The notes below the pieces were generated by a model. The model had not been told where the DNA came from. It did not search any database and was given only the letters and a program-made list of their open reading frames with translations. The translations under genes and the position numbers were made by a program. Below are positions 25,837 to 35,133 of a DNA stretch of 64,000 bases, one piece after another (the stretch's first letter is position 1; every line of letters begins with the position of its first letter). Location: NCBI GenBank assembly GCA_050309775.1, contig JBNRMV010000001.1, positions 114,589 to 178,588 of the forward strand, given 5' to 3'. Source of the stretch: DTU072 sp050309775 (GTDB lineage Bacteria; Bacillota; Clostridia; Christensenellales; DTU072).

Positions 25837-27723
25837 CTATCTTGAACGGCCGCCGCCTCCGCCGAACCCTCCGCCGCCGAATCCTCCTCCGCCGCCGAAG
25901 CCTCCGCCGCCGCCAAATCCGCCGCCAAATCCACCGCCGCCAAATCCGCCTTTATTGATTTGGCTTGCAGGGCGGGACAAAGCTGTTCGGGTAATGCTGT
26001 TTATGGAGCGAGAGAACATAGCGTTGAAAAGTATGAAGTCAAACGGTCTGTATCCGACATAATATCTTGGCGGTTCCACGGACAAGCCGCTGAATTTGCT
26101 CATCCAGATATTTGACACTCCCAGCGTGTTGGCAAAGGGCAGTATCTCATAATAGTATGAGGGGTTTTCATGCAGCATCATTTCCATTTTGTCTTTTTCT
26201 ACGCTTGCGATATAGTTCTTGAAGCCAATCAGGTCATTAAGCTGTGCGGCATAGGTGTCCGTCCTTTTCTGCGCAAAAGGCGCAAATGTAAAGACCAGTC
26301 CGAAGGTAAGCACATATACGATTACATCGGGTTTCGGAATAAAGTTGCTTCGGAAAAAGAGCGTCATGAAAAGACAAAGCAAAAATATCAATGCCGCATA
26401 TCCGAAATAATAGTATTTTCGCTTTTCAAATACTTTTGGCTCCATTCGGAAGATTGCCGTTGCGGCAAAATACAGAACTACGGCAGGCGCCACCACCATG
26501 AGAATATCGGGCGTGAAGTAGGAACTGTGAATGGCTGTTGAACTGAAAACAAGAGAAATCAGCACAAAAACAATCGGCAGCGCGCATAGGACAATTGAAA
26601 GGACGGCGCTTTTGGAGTCAAACAATTTGCCGTGGAATTGCGCAATAAGCTGTTGCCTTGTCATCTCCATTGTTGTATAGAACTTGTTTTGCAAATCGCC
26701 GACTCTGACGACTTCGCCATTTGCAAAAAGTCCGTTGAACATTGTCTGTTCATGGCGCTTGCGGTCTTGAGGCAGGGGCTTGAGTCTTGTCAGCGTGATA
26801 TCCCTGTATTTTTCGCTGTCGGCTATGTCGATATACCCTTGCGCCGCCCAATAATAAATCAAAGCGGTCAAGTCGGACGGCTGACATTTTGTATCAACGA
26901 GATAGCCTGCCTCTGCAGGGTTGAGTCCGTTGGCGGTAAAGTTTATTATCGGATAAATCTGATTGTTCTTGCCGTATTTGGCATAGATAAAATAGCATAT
27001 AAGAATGAGCGCCAGCCCTACCAAAATCTTTGGCAGCAGCGACCATTCAAATTTTTGTTTAAGCGCGCCGTCGGCAAAATCATAACTTATGGTTATGCCT
27101 TCGTATGCGGCAAGCGTATCTTTTGTCTTTATGTTTATGTGTTTGCCCTCGGTGGTGATGTCCAGCCTCTGTTGGCCGCCTCTTTCGCCCCACTTGCCGG
27201 CATAATAATATGCGCCTACGGGGTCAAAGGGCAGTGTGACATCTATTTCGGCATTTAATATTTTTGTCGGCCAGCCCACGCCTATAACATTCAGTGGAAT
27301 GGTGTTCTTTGAATCTTTTATTTTTGGCAAAATCAGCGTATAGGTCAGCGTGTATTGCCTTGGTTGTGTTGAGGCGGTAAAATTTTCTGCGTCAAGGTCA
27401 ATGGAAATATACTTGCCGTTCTTCTCCACGGAAACAACCCTGTCGGGGCTGTCAATGTCTTTTATTTGCAAACCTTTTACTATGGGTATATCCCGAATTA
27501 TGGCGCTGCGCGGTTCAAGAAAATTTATGTCGATTATTTCTTTGACTTGTACATGTCTGTACTCATCTATCTTTATTTCGATATAATAATTTGAGACCTC
27601 AAAAGTCGTGTCATATATTTCGTTGATATCCGGCTCAATGTTATTGAATGGAATGACCGCCAGCATCAGAATAATAAGCGGCAAAAAAATTGCCAGCATT
27701 ATGATGAGGGTTTTTTTGTTCAT
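25837..27723 (-). CDS. DUF2207 membrane protein with glycine-rich tail
   Basis: A 628-residue membrane protein. An N-terminal helix is followed by an outside domain (about 30-230) of the DUF2207 type. Transmembrane segments follow near 235-250 and two pairs at about 370-420 and 440-480. The C terminus from about 585 is a run of Gly-Gly-Phe repeats ending in Arg. In many bacteria DUF2207 proteins are encoded next to LemA, as here, 23 bases after it. Their function is not known. The repetitive GC-rich tail coding sequence creates spurious ORFs. Confidence 0.9.
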   Translation of the reverse strand: MNKKTLIIMLAIFLPLIILMLAVIPFNNIEPDINEIYDTTFEVSNYYIEIKIDEYRHVQVKEIIDINFLEPRSAIIRDIPIVKGLQIKDIDSPDRVVSVEKNGKYISIDLDAENFTASTQPRQYTLTYTLILPKIKDSKNTIPLNVIGVGWPTKILNAEIDVTLPFDPVGAYYYAGKWGERGGQQRLDITTEGKHINIKTKDTLAAYEGITISYDFADGALKQKFEWSLLPKILVGLALILICYFIYAKYGKNNQIYPIINFTANGLNPAEAGYLVDTKCQPSDLTALIYYWAAQGYIDIADSEKYRDITLTRLKPLPQDRKRHEQTMFNGLFANGEVVRVGDLQNKFYTTMEMTRQQLIAQFHGKLFDSKSAVLSIVLCALPIVFVLISLVFSSTAIHSSYFTPDILMVVAPAVVLYFAATAIFRMEPKVFEKRKYYYFGYAALIFLLCLFMTLFFRSNFIPKPDVIVYVLTFGLVFTFAPFAQKRTDTYAAQLNDLIGFKNYIASVEKDKMEMMLHENPSYYYEILPFANTLGVSNIWMSKFSGLSVEPPRYYVGYRPFDFILFNAMFSRSINSITRTALSRPASQINKGGFGGGGFGGGFGGGGGFGGGGGFGGGGFGGGGGRSR

Positions 27724-27746
27724 AGCTTTTCCTTATTGATGAGGCG

Positions 27747-28313
27747 TCAATTGAATGATACCTTTACATTTTGTCTTTCTTCGGCACTGTCCAGTTCAAA
27801 ATATGCTTTTTTCTCAAGTTTCATGCTTTTTGCTACAATACTGTCGGGGAATATTCTTATTCTTGTGTTATAGCTCTTTACGACGGCGTTGTAGTATTTG
27901 CGTGATTGCGCAAGTTCTGTTTCGATAACTTTCAACTGACCCTGCAATTCGGTGAACTGGGTATTGGCTTTCAGTTCGGGGTAGTTTTCGGATAATGCAA
28001 AAAGCGTCTTCAGCGTATCGCTCAGGGCATTTTCGGCATCGGCTTTGGCTTCGCCGCTGGCGTTCATTGCCATGTTTCGGGCTTTTATGACGCCTTCCAG
28101 CGTTTCTTTCTCGTGTTTCATATAGCCCTTGACTGTTTCAAGCAGGTTGGGAATGAGGTCATATCTTTTTTTCAAATAGACATCTATCGTCGCAAAGCCC
28201 TCTTCAACATTGTTTGTCATGGTGACGAACTTGTTTCGTACAGAGACAAACCATACTGCAATAAGCACCGCAAGCGCGGCAATAACTATGAGAACAATAA
28301 CAAAAGGATTCAT
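27747..28313 (-). CDS. lemA: LemA family protein
   Basis: A 188-residue protein with one N-terminal transmembrane helix (residues 3-22) and a long four-helix coiled domain. Family marks are NNVEEGFATIDVYLKKRYDLIPNLLETVKGY near 38-68 and a C-terminal YNTRIRIFP segment. It is first in an operon with DUF2207. LemA proteins are membrane-associated and of undefined function. GAAAGAA-type sequence precedes the start and the ribosome binding site AAGGTGG lies at about 28320-28326. Confidence 0.94.
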   Translation of the reverse strand: MNPFVIVLIVIAALAVLIAVWFVSVRNKFVTMTNNVEEGFATIDVYLKKRYDLIPNLLETVKGYMKHEKETLEGVIKARNMAMNASGEAKADAENALSDTLKTLFALSENYPELKANTQFTELQGQLKVIETELAQSRKYYNAVVKSYNTRIRIFPDSIVAKSMKLEKKAYFELDSAEERQNVKVSFN

Positions 28314-28349
28314 TTTCTTACCACCTTATTTTTTCTCTATTGTATCATA

Positions 28350-28379
28350 ATTATATGCAGCTATGCAATTATAATTCAA
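28350..28379 (-). promoter_or_regulatory. lemA promoter candidate
   Basis: On the minus strand TTGAAT (28379-28374) and TATAAT (28355-28350) are 18 bases apart. A second possible pair, TTGCAT and TACAAT, overlaps it. Confidence 0.55.
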
Positions 28380-28488
28380 AACCTGCGGCTTTCTGCGCCG
28401 TCATTTCTTAATAATTTGAATTCTGTCAAAATATTTGAAAATTCGACAAAATAGCATAGATTTATGCCGTTTTTATGCAGCGCAAAAG

Positions 28489-28517
28489 TTGACAATAAAA
28501 ATCTGCAAACATACAAT
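28489..28517 (+). promoter_or_regulatory. Promoter of the 51-residue small protein gene
   Basis: TTGACA at 28489-28494 and TACAAT at 28512-28517 are 17 bases apart, 26 bases upstream of the start codon. Confidence 0.82.
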
Positions 28518-28543
28518 AAGAGAACACATTATAGGAGGACAAA

Positions 28544-28699
28544 ATGTCAGTACCAGAATTTTCAGAATTAGTTGCGGAATGCGTATTTGTAGAAATAGAA
28601 GCTGTAGAATCTATTAAAGAACAAGCCTGCGACGGCATACATAATTTTTCGGTGAGGCTGTCAAGCGGGGATACTTTCAATATTATCGTTAAGGGCTGA
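28544..28699 (+). CDS. 51-residue acidic small protein, unknown
   Basis: An ATG behind AGGAGG (28534-28539) opens 51 codons, MSVPEFSELVAECVF and on, ending in a short beta-like SVRLSSGDTFNIIVKG. It has its own near-consensus promoter. The composition is acidic in the first half, with no transmembrane segment and a single Cys in each half. I do not recognise the family. Promoter, ribosome binding site and the 71-base gap before the next gene, which has its own promoter, argue that it is a real, independently expressed gene. Confidence 0.75.
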   Translation: MSVPEFSELVAECVFVEIEAVESIKEQACDGIHNFSVRLSSGDTFNIIVKG

Positions 28700-28711
28700 A
28701 AACATCGCTTA

Positions 28712-28740
28712 TTGCGCCCAATCTGATTATATGCTATCAT
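28712..28740 (+). promoter_or_regulatory. Promoter of the C69 peptidase gene
   Basis: TTGCGC at 28712-28717 and TG-extended TATCAT at 28735-28740 are 17 bases apart. Confidence 0.6.
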
Positions 28741-28769
28741 TTATTTACAGAATAATTTTGAGGTGAATT

Positions 28770-30062
28770 ATGTGTGATACAATGGTAGCCATGCCCTCCG
28801 TCACAAAAAACGGAGCCATGCTTTTTGCAAAGAATTCAGACCGCGCAGCCAACGAGCCGCACCTTGTGGTACGCTATGCCGCCAAGGATTATGACCTTGC
28901 CGACAATCCCACAGTCAGGCTGACTTATGTCAGCATTCCCCAAGTTGCGCATACTCATGAGGTAGTACTGCTTAAACCCGACTGGATTTGGGGCGCAGAA
29001 ATGGGCTTCAACGAATTCGGACTGAACATCGGCAACGAGGCGGTTTTTACCAGAGAAAAAAAGGGCAAGCGCAGTCTTATCGGCATGGACCTCTTGCGGC
29101 TGGCGCTGGAACGCGCAAAGACAGCCAGCGAGGCAATGCAGCTTATTATCGACTTGCTAGGTAAGTATGGACAAGGCGGCAATTGCGGCTATGACCATGA
29201 GTTTCATTATCACAATTCATTTTTAATAGCCGACGACGCCGAAGCTTATGTGTTGGAGACGGCAGGCGCATACTATGCCGCAAAAAAAGTAACCGATTTT
29301 TATGCAATATCGAATTGTCTTTCTATTGAAGATGACTATGACATCATTCACCCCGACGCCATAAACAATGCCATAAAAATGCGCCGCCACAAAACAGGCA
29401 CGCCGTTTTCATTTGCCGCCAGTTATAGCGACAAGATTTTTACGCACTTCGCAAAGGCAAGGAACAGAAGGTGCCAGGCGATTGAAAAACTTGAAAAAAA
29501 CCGCGGCGGCATCACCACCGCAACTATGATGGACATTTTGCGCACTCATGCCGCTGACTTCAAAGAGGACGGCAACTCAGTCGGTTCGATATGCATGCAT
29601 GCAGGTGGACTGATAGGCGACCATACGACGGGCAGTTATGTTGCTTCTCTTGGCAAAGACAGGTATTATTTTATCACCGGCTCGTCGCTTCCGTGTATCA
29701 GCATATTCAAACCTGCTGTGTTTGAGGATATGCCCATACCTACGGAAGACGAGGAGAGCGCAAGGAAGTATTGGCTGCGCCTTGAACGGCTCAACAGATT
29801 GATTTTGTCGGGACAAATTGACAAATGCGCATATATTGCAGAAAGAGATGCGTTTGAACAAAAACATTTGACACAGTTTGAAAATAGCGCAAAAGACAGG
29901 CTCAAGCTGTCCAAAGAAATATGGAAAAAAGCGCAAGAACTTGCCGAAAAGTACCTTCTGCCGTTCGATGGTCAAGACATAGTTTTCAAAAAAGGCAGCG
30001 CGTCATATAGGCGCTATTGGAAGAAAAAGACTGCTGTTTTGGGGAATAGGGTTTTCAAATAA
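28770..30062 (+). CDS. Peptidase C69 family dipeptidase (secernin-like)
   Basis: A 430-residue Ntn-hydrolase. The mature nucleophile would be Cys2, exposed after removal of Met1 (MCDTMVA), followed by the C69 marks FAKNSDRAANEP and NEFGLNIGNEAVFT. There is no signal peptide, so it should act in the cytosol. C69 enzymes of this length include dipeptidases and secernin-like proteins with poorly known substrates. GAGGTG precedes the ATG. A GC hairpin follows the stop and separates it from the convergent CDGSH gene. Confidence 0.9.
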   Translation: MCDTMVAMPSVTKNGAMLFAKNSDRAANEPHLVVRYAAKDYDLADNPTVRLTYVSIPQVAHTHEVVLLKPDWIWGAEMGFNEFGLNIGNEAVFTREKKGKRSLIGMDLLRLALERAKTASEAMQLIIDLLGKYGQGGNCGYDHEFHYHNSFLIADDAEAYVLETAGAYYAAKKVTDFYAISNCLSIEDDYDIIHPDAINNAIKMRRHKTGTPFSFAASYSDKIFTHFAKARNRRCQAIEKLEKNRGGITTATMMDILRTHAADFKEDGNSVGSICMHAGGLIGDHTTGSYVASLGKDRYYFITGSSLPCISIFKPAVFEDMPIPTEDEESARKYWLRLERLNRLILSGQIDKCAYIAERDAFEQKHLTQFENSAKDRLKLSKEIWKKAQELAEKYLLPFDGQDIVFKKGSASYRRYWKKKTAVLGNRVFK

Positions 30063-30068
30063 ACCAAA

Positions 30069-30086
30069 GGCGGCTTGACGGCCGCC
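30069..30086. terminator. Hairpin between convergent genes
   Basis: GGCGGC and GCCGCC enclose TTGACG. T-rich but interrupted sequence follows on both sides, so termination is plausible in both directions, though weaker than the other terminators here. Confidence 0.6.
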
Positions 30087-30093
30087 GATTTGT

Positions 30094-30765
30094 CTATTTG
30101 TCGGAATATCTGATTCCCACATGCATGGCATCGCAAAAGGGCATATTGTTGGAATGCCCGCATCGACAAAGCGTCACTCTGTTTCGCCTTTCGTACTCAA
30201 AGCCATCGGCGGACACTATTTTTATGTAGCCCTTAACAAAAATCGGACCGCTGACGCCTTCTTCGGGGTCTTGCAAAATCTCTATTGAGGGGGCATGGGG
30301 CGGTTCTATTTCTGTGCCGTCTTTCTCCATAGCCACCAAACGCCCGGCAGGACATTCATATGCGGCTATTATGGCTTCCTTTTTGTCGGCATCGCAATTT
30401 GCCCTCTCTGCCAACATCCAGGCGTCGCCCTTTTCGCGGTGACAAAACCTTGCAAAAGCGCATCTGCCGTCGTCAAGCAAATCCATCATTTTGCCCTCAA
30501 TCTTTTCTTGCAGCCTGTCCATAAACTTGGCTCTTGACGCCGTTTCTTCACCTTCAAAGCCTGCTTGGACATGCTTGCCGTCGCAAAAAGGCGCTGTCTC
30601 CGATATTCCGCAGCGGCACAGCGCATAAACCTGTTTTTGCGGCAAACTTCTGCCTTCGGTCAGCACATAATGGTTTCCTACGGGAGTGATGATTTTTTCA
30701 CTTATCGGAATGCCTCCGCTTACAATATACGGTCCGTTTTTTGCAATAACTATTTTTTGTTCCAT
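30094..30765 (-). CDS. Protein with two CDGSH iron-sulfur motifs
   Basis: A 223-residue protein. Each end carries a CDGSH-type site with three Cys and one His: CRCGISETAPFCDGKH near residues 50-65 and CRCGHSNNMPFCDAMH near 200-215, each expected to hold a 2Fe-2S cluster. The second lacks the usual Gly (CDAMH). A middle region near 95-155 has CAFARFC and ECPAG, resembling domains found with ferredoxin-like proteins. Probably a redox or cluster-carrier protein in the cytosol. AAGGAAAA precedes the start. Confidence 0.92.
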   Translation of the reverse strand: MEQKIVIAKNGPYIVSGGIPISEKIITPVGNHYVLTEGRSLPQKQVYALCRCGISETAPFCDGKHVQAGFEGEETASRAKFMDRLQEKIEGKMMDLLDDGRCAFARFCHREKGDAWMLAERANCDADKKEAIIAAYECPAGRLVAMEKDGTEIEPPHAPSIEILQDPEEGVSGPIFVKGYIKIVSADGFEYERRNRVTLCRCGHSNNMPFCDAMHVGIRYSDK

Positions 30766-30790
30766 ATCTTTTCCTTATATCGTTTTTTAT

Positions 30791-30820
30791 ATTATAAGCC
30801 CAAAGCTGCCCATGGGTCAA
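30791..30820 (-). promoter_or_regulatory. Promoter of the CDGSH gene
   Basis: On the minus strand TTGACC (30820-30815) and TATAAT (30796-30791) are 18 bases apart. Confidence 0.7.
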
Positions 30821-30878
30821 TACCGAGGTCAGGATTGCAATAAAAAGGGCAAAAAGTGTTTTGATTGATTTTATGTTA

Positions 30879-30887
30879 TGCTATAAT
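30879..30887 (+). promoter_or_regulatory. uxuA extended -10 element
   Basis: TGCTATAAT is a TG-extended -10 element, with only a weak TTGATT 15 bases upstream. It lies 22 bases before the uxuA start. Confidence 0.6.
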
Positions 30888-30908
30888 GAAATGCAAAGAG
30901 AGGTTATT

Positions 30909-31958
30909 ATGAAATTTACTTTTAGATGGTACGGAGAAAAAGATTCGATAACGCTGGAAAAAATTCGCCAAATACCCGTAATTAAGGGTATTGTATGTTC
31001 GGTATATGACACACCGCCGGGGGAGGTTTGGAAACGGAAGGATATCGCCAAGATAAAACAAGCCGCCGAAAGCAACGGTCTGGAATTTGAAGTAGTAGAG
31101 AGCGTACCCGTGCATGAGGACATAAAGCTGGGACGGGTCGACACTCGTGACGGGTATATTGACAACTATATCGAAACCATAAAAAGGCTGGCAGAGGCGG
31201 GCATAAAAGTAATTTGCTACAACTTTATGCCGGTATTTGACTGGATGAGAAGCGACCTCAACAAAAAGAATGCCGACGGCTCGCTTTCGCTGGCATACGA
31301 CAATGAAGTAGTAAACAGTCTGAACCCATTGACGCTTTCCGATGATTTGAACCTCCCGGCATGGGACAAGAGCATCGGCAGAGAGCGCATGAAAGAATTG
31401 CTGGAAACATATCAGACATTTACCGAAGAACAATATTTCAGCAATGTTAAATATTTTCTTGACAGGATTATACCGACGGCCGAGGCCTGCGGCATAATGA
31501 TGGCAATTCATCCCGACGATCCGCCGTGGAGCATTTATGGCTTGCCCAGAATAATAGGAAAGAAAGAAAACCTACAAAGGTTCCTCAATCTGAACAACAG
31601 CGTAAACAACGGTCTGACGCTTTGCACAGGCTCGTTGGGAGTCGACGCCGACAACAACATTTCCGAACTGGCGCAGCTTGCAAAAGGCAGAATACACTTT
31701 GTGCATATGCGCAATGTGCTGATTACGGGTGAGAAAAGTTTTCAAGAGACAGCACACCCGTCAGAATGCGGCAGCCTTGACATGTACAATATATTAAAAA
31801 CGCTTGTTGACAACGGATTTGACGGCTATATTCGCCCCGACCACGGCAGACAGATTTGGGGAGAGAGCGGCAACGCCGCCGGTTATGGTTTATATGACAG
31901 GGCGCTGGGCGCAATGTATCTTGCCGGGCTTTATGAAGCAATAAAAAAGGCAGACTAA
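30909..31958 (+). CDS. uxuA: Mannonate dehydratase
   Basis: Converts D-mannonate to 2-keto-3-deoxygluconate in hexuronate breakdown. It has 349 residues from ATG 30909 behind GAGAGG; the longer reading has no ribosome binding site. Family marks are the opening FTFRWYGEKDSITLEKIRQIP, CYNFMPVFDWMRS near 108, AIHPDDPPW near 198 with metal-binding His, LCTGSLG near 235, and RPDHGRQIWGE near the C terminus. No other hexuronate gene is beside it, so it appears to be expressed alone. Confidence 0.95.
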   Translation: MKFTFRWYGEKDSITLEKIRQIPVIKGIVCSVYDTPPGEVWKRKDIAKIKQAAESNGLEFEVVESVPVHEDIKLGRVDTRDGYIDNYIETIKRLAEAGIKVICYNFMPVFDWMRSDLNKKNADGSLSLAYDNEVVNSLNPLTLSDDLNLPAWDKSIGRERMKELLETYQTFTEEQYFSNVKYFLDRIIPTAEACGIMMAIHPDDPPWSIYGLPRIIGKKENLQRFLNLNNSVNNGLTLCTGSLGVDADNNISELAQLAKGRIHFVHMRNVLITGEKSFQETAHPSECGSLDMYNILKTLVDNGFDGYIRPDHGRQIWGESGNAAGYGLYDRALGAMYLAGLYEAIKKAD

Positions 31959-32029
31959 ACAACAAGGCGGCGGCATATCAGCAGGTAATAATTAAACATA
32001 TAATACCAACATTCTTTGCCGAGATTTTA

Positions 32030-32058
32030 TTGTCAAATGGTATAAAATATGCTATTGT
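32030..32058 (+). promoter_or_regulatory. Promoter candidate of the EEP hydrolase gene
   Basis: TTGTCA at 32030-32035 pairs with TG-extended TATTGT at 32053-32058, 17 bases apart. Confidence 0.5.
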
Positions 32059-32075
32059 GTTTTACAGGAGAAACG

Positions 32076-32945
32076 ATGAAAAAACTTTTGGCAATAGTAA
32101 TAATAATTATTTGTTTGGCGGTATTATTTATGATCACGACGATAGGCGCTCAAAGCCAGGTTGGCAAAGCCCCGGAAATCACTGTGATGAGTTTCAATGT
32201 GCGTACCTTCACCATCGAGAGCAATTCGCTCAACTTGTGGAAAAACAGAACAGAGTCAGTCCTTGCAGTCATTGCCGAGAATGACCCCGACATAATAGGA
32301 TTTCAGGAACTAAAACCCGTACAGCTGGATTTCTTGGCAGAAAATTTGTCCAAAGACTACGGATATTTCGGAGAATTCCGCGACGCATTCCCATTGTTTT
32401 CAGAAGCAACGGCGGTATTTTATAAGAAAAAGCGTTTCAAAGCGCTGGAAAATAATACATATTGGCTGTCAGAGACCCCCGAAGAAATCAGCAGAGGTTG
32501 GGATGCCTCAATGAACAGAATCTGGACGCAGGTATTGCTGAAAGACGGTCACACGGGAAAGACATTTGCCTTTTTCAACACGCACCTTGACCACATAGGC
32601 AATGTGGCGCGTCACGAAAGCGTGTTGCTGCTCAACAGGCGCATTGCCGCAATGAACTGTCCCGCCGTACTGGTCGGAGACTTCAATTTTAACGAAAACT
32701 CTCCTCATTACGAATGGGCCGTTGCCGACATTATGCGTGACACAAAGTATCTTGCCGCCGACTCAGATGACGGCGGTACCTTTCATGGTTTCAAAGGCGA
32801 TGCCGGTTCCTCACCCATAGACTTCATATTTGTTACGGCTGGGCATTTTGAGGTGGATTCCTACAAAATTATTCGCACTCCCAACCCAAAAGGCACATAC
32901 CCGTCCGACCATTTTCCCATAAAAGCCGTCGTTAGACTTTTATAA
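32076..32945 (+). CDS. Secreted endonuclease/exonuclease/phosphatase-family hydrolase
   Basis: A 289-residue protein from ATG 32076 behind AGGAGA. An N-terminal hydrophobic helix (residues 3-22) exports or anchors it. The EEP fold is clear: VMSFNVRTF with the metal Asn, IIGFQELKP with the metal Glu, NTHLDHIGNVARHES, VLVGDFNFNENSP with the catalytic Asp-Asn, and YPSDHFPI with the terminal Asp-His. It could hydrolyse nucleic acid, phospholipid head groups or inositol phosphates outside the cell; the sequence does not decide. A terminator follows. Confidence 0.92.
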   Translation: MKKLLAIVIIIICLAVLFMITTIGAQSQVGKAPEITVMSFNVRTFTIESNSLNLWKNRTESVLAVIAENDPDIIGFQELKPVQLDFLAENLSKDYGYFGEFRDAFPLFSEATAVFYKKKRFKALENNTYWLSETPEEISRGWDASMNRIWTQVLLKDGHTGKTFAFFNTHLDHIGNVARHESVLLLNRRIAAMNCPAVLVGDFNFNENSPHYEWAVADIMRDTKYLAADSDDGGTFHGFKGDAGSSPIDFIFVTAGHFEVDSYKIIRTPNPKGTYPSDHFPIKAVVRLL

Positions 32946-32964
32946 AATACAATTCTCGACAAAC

Positions 32965-32996
32965 AAAAAGGTTGCCCGAATGTAGGCAACCTTTTT
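32965..32996. terminator. Bidirectional terminator between convergent genes
   Basis: A 12-bp perfect stem, AAAAAGGTTGCC with GGCAACCTTTTT, around an 8-base loop. The symmetric A and T ends allow it to work for both the EEP gene and glnN. Confidence 0.9.
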
Positions 32997-33019
32997 GCAT
33001 ATTATGGTAGTGAAATACA

Positions 33020-35113
33020 TTAGTTTACGCTGTACAATATCTCCCCGTATGCCGGATAGGGCCAGTATTTTTTGGCGACCAGCGTTTCAAGTTCGTCCAC
33101 AACGCTGCGCAGCGTTTGCATTGACAAAAAGACATTGTCATGATAATGCAAAGCTGTTTCATAGCAGTACCTGTCTTTACTGGCTTGCAGAACGGAAATT
33201 TCCAGAGCGTTGATTTTGCTGTACATTGATGCCGACAGCGATGATATTTTTGTCAGTAGGGTTTGTTCAAGCGTGCAGTCAAGTTCTATGCCCAGCGATT
33301 TTTTACTTGCCACAAGTTCTGAAAGTTCCTTTGAGAAGGTGACAATGGCAGGGATTATGTCTTTTTTGACCATGTCCAAAATAGTCAGCGCCTCAATATG
33401 AATTATTTTGCAATAGTTTTCAAACATAATCTCCTGACGGGAATGCACTTCGTTTTCGGTGAAGATGCCGTGCCGCTCAAAAAGCTCTATGTTCTTTTTG
33501 TTTGTGAAACAGGGCAGTGCGTCAACGGTGGACTTCATATTTAATAGCCCTCTCTTTGCTGCCTCCTGCGTCCATGCCTCGGAATAGTTGTTGCCGTTGA
33601 AGATTATTTTTTTGTGCTTCTTTATGGTTTGGCTGATAAGATTGTTCAGTTCAGCATTGAAGTCCTCGGCATTTTCCAGAATGTCGGCAAACTCCTTCAA
33701 AGCGTCGGCAACTATGGTGTTTATGACGATATTTGCGCCTGAAATGCTGCTGGACGAGCCGGGCATTCTGAATTCAAACTTGTTTCCTGTGAAAGCAAAA
33801 GGACTGGTTCTGTTGCGGTCGGTGGTATCCTTCGGGAAATAAGGCAAAGTGTCGACGCCTATTTCCAGACGGGATACGGCTTTGGCGCTGTACTTTGTTT
33901 TTGTTTCAAGGGATTCCAGAATGGAGGTAAGCTCATCACCCAAGAACATTGAAATGATAGCCGGCGGCGCTTCGTTGGCGCCCAAACGGTGGTCATTGCC
34001 TGCGCTGGCTACGCTGAGGCGCAACAAATCCTGATACTCATCTACCGCCTTGATTATGGCGGTAAGGAATAGCAAAAATTGCGCGTTGTCGCAGGGAGTG
34101 TCGCCCGGCTCAAGCAGATTTATGCCCTTGTTGGTAATAATGGACCAGTTATTATGTTTGCCGCTGCCGTTTATGCCTGTAAAAGGCTTTTCGTGGAGCA
34201 GACACGCCATGCCGTGCTTGTTTGCCAGCGTTTTTAGCGTTTCCATGGTTATTTGATTATGGTCGGTGGCAATGTTTGTTGTTTGGAATATGGGCGCAAG
34301 TTCATGCTGCGCCGGCGCTACTTCGTTGTGCTTGGTCTTTGCCAGCACGCCCATTTTCCACAATTGTTCGTCAAGTTCTGCCATGAATGCCGCTACTCTG
34401 GGTTTTATGGCGCCGAAATAATGGTCCTCAAGGTCCTGTCCTTTCGGCGGTCTGGCTCCAAGCAGCGTCCTGCCGCAATACATAAGGTCAGGTCTGCGGT
34501 TGAGCATGGAGCGGTCTATAAGGAAGTATTCTTGTTCGGGTCCGACGGTGGTTGTGACAGATACTGTGTCCTCGTGACCGAACAATTTCAAAATTCTTTT
34601 GGCTTGTTTTGAGATGACTTGCATTGAGCGCAGCAAAGGCGTTTTTTTGTCAAGCACCTCTCCGCCGTATGAGCAGAATGCCGTAGGTATGCAAAGAGTG
34701 CCGTCTTTTATGAAAGCATAGGAGGTGGGGTCCCATGCGGTATAGCCTCTTGCTTCAAAAGTTGCGCGCAAGCCGCCCGAGGGAAAACTTGAAGCGTCAG
34801 GCTCGCCTTTTATTAGGGACTTGCCCGAGAATTCCATAATGACCCTGCCGTCTCTTGTCGGCGTGATAAAGCTGTCGTGTTTTTCGGCGGTGATACCTGT
34901 CATCGGCTGGAACCAATGGGTATAATGCGTCACGCCTTGTTCGACTGCCCAGTCTTTCATTGCGCTTGCGACGGTGTCGGCAATATCTGCAGACAGCGGC
35001 TCGCCATTAAATATGGTTCTTTTCAGCGCCTTGTAAGTTTCGTGCGGCAGTCTGTCGCGCATAACCTTATCATTAAAGACCAGCGAACCGAAAATTTCAC
35101 TAACATTTTTCAT
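33020..35113 (-). CDS. glnN: Glutamine synthetase type III
   Basis: ATP-dependent glutamine synthesis in the cytosol by the large GSIII form, 697 residues, the family's typical size. The start is ATG 35113 behind AAGGAGG at 35126-35120; a longer reading runs back through the leader and promoter and is rejected. Family marks are FQPMTGITAEKHDSF near 83, GPEQEYFLIDR near 190, KHNEVAPAQHELAPIF near 255, NGSGKHNNWS near 320, and GANEAPPAIISMFLG. A second, type I enzyme is encoded at 38915. The leader contains a terminator hairpin, so expression is probably set by readthrough. Confidence 0.96.
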   Translation of the reverse strand: MKNVSEIFGSLVFNDKVMRDRLPHETYKALKRTIFNGEPLSADIADTVASAMKDWAVEQGVTHYTHWFQPMTGITAEKHDSFITPTRDGRVIMEFSGKSLIKGEPDASSFPSGGLRATFEARGYTAWDPTSYAFIKDGTLCIPTAFCSYGGEVLDKKTPLLRSMQVISKQAKRILKLFGHEDTVSVTTTVGPEQEYFLIDRSMLNRRPDLMYCGRTLLGARPPKGQDLEDHYFGAIKPRVAAFMAELDEQLWKMGVLAKTKHNEVAPAQHELAPIFQTTNIATDHNQITMETLKTLANKHGMACLLHEKPFTGINGSGKHNNWSIITNKGINLLEPGDTPCDNAQFLLFLTAIIKAVDEYQDLLRLSVASAGNDHRLGANEAPPAIISMFLGDELTSILESLETKTKYSAKAVSRLEIGVDTLPYFPKDTTDRNRTSPFAFTGNKFEFRMPGSSSSISGANIVINTIVADALKEFADILENAEDFNAELNNLISQTIKKHKKIIFNGNNYSEAWTQEAAKRGLLNMKSTVDALPCFTNKKNIELFERHGIFTENEVHSRQEIMFENYCKIIHIEALTILDMVKKDIIPAIVTFSKELSELVASKKSLGIELDCTLEQTLLTKISSLSASMYSKINALEISVLQASKDRYCYETALHYHDNVFLSMQTLRSVVDELETLVAKKYWPYPAYGEILYSVN

Positions 35114-35133
35114 CCAAAACCTCCTTATGTTAT

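Noticed and set aside
25837..26000. Glycine-coding repeat as a CRISPR or DNA repeat element
   Set aside because: The periodicity comes from Gly-Gly-Phe codons of the DUF2207 tail; spacing is irregular and there are no spacers.
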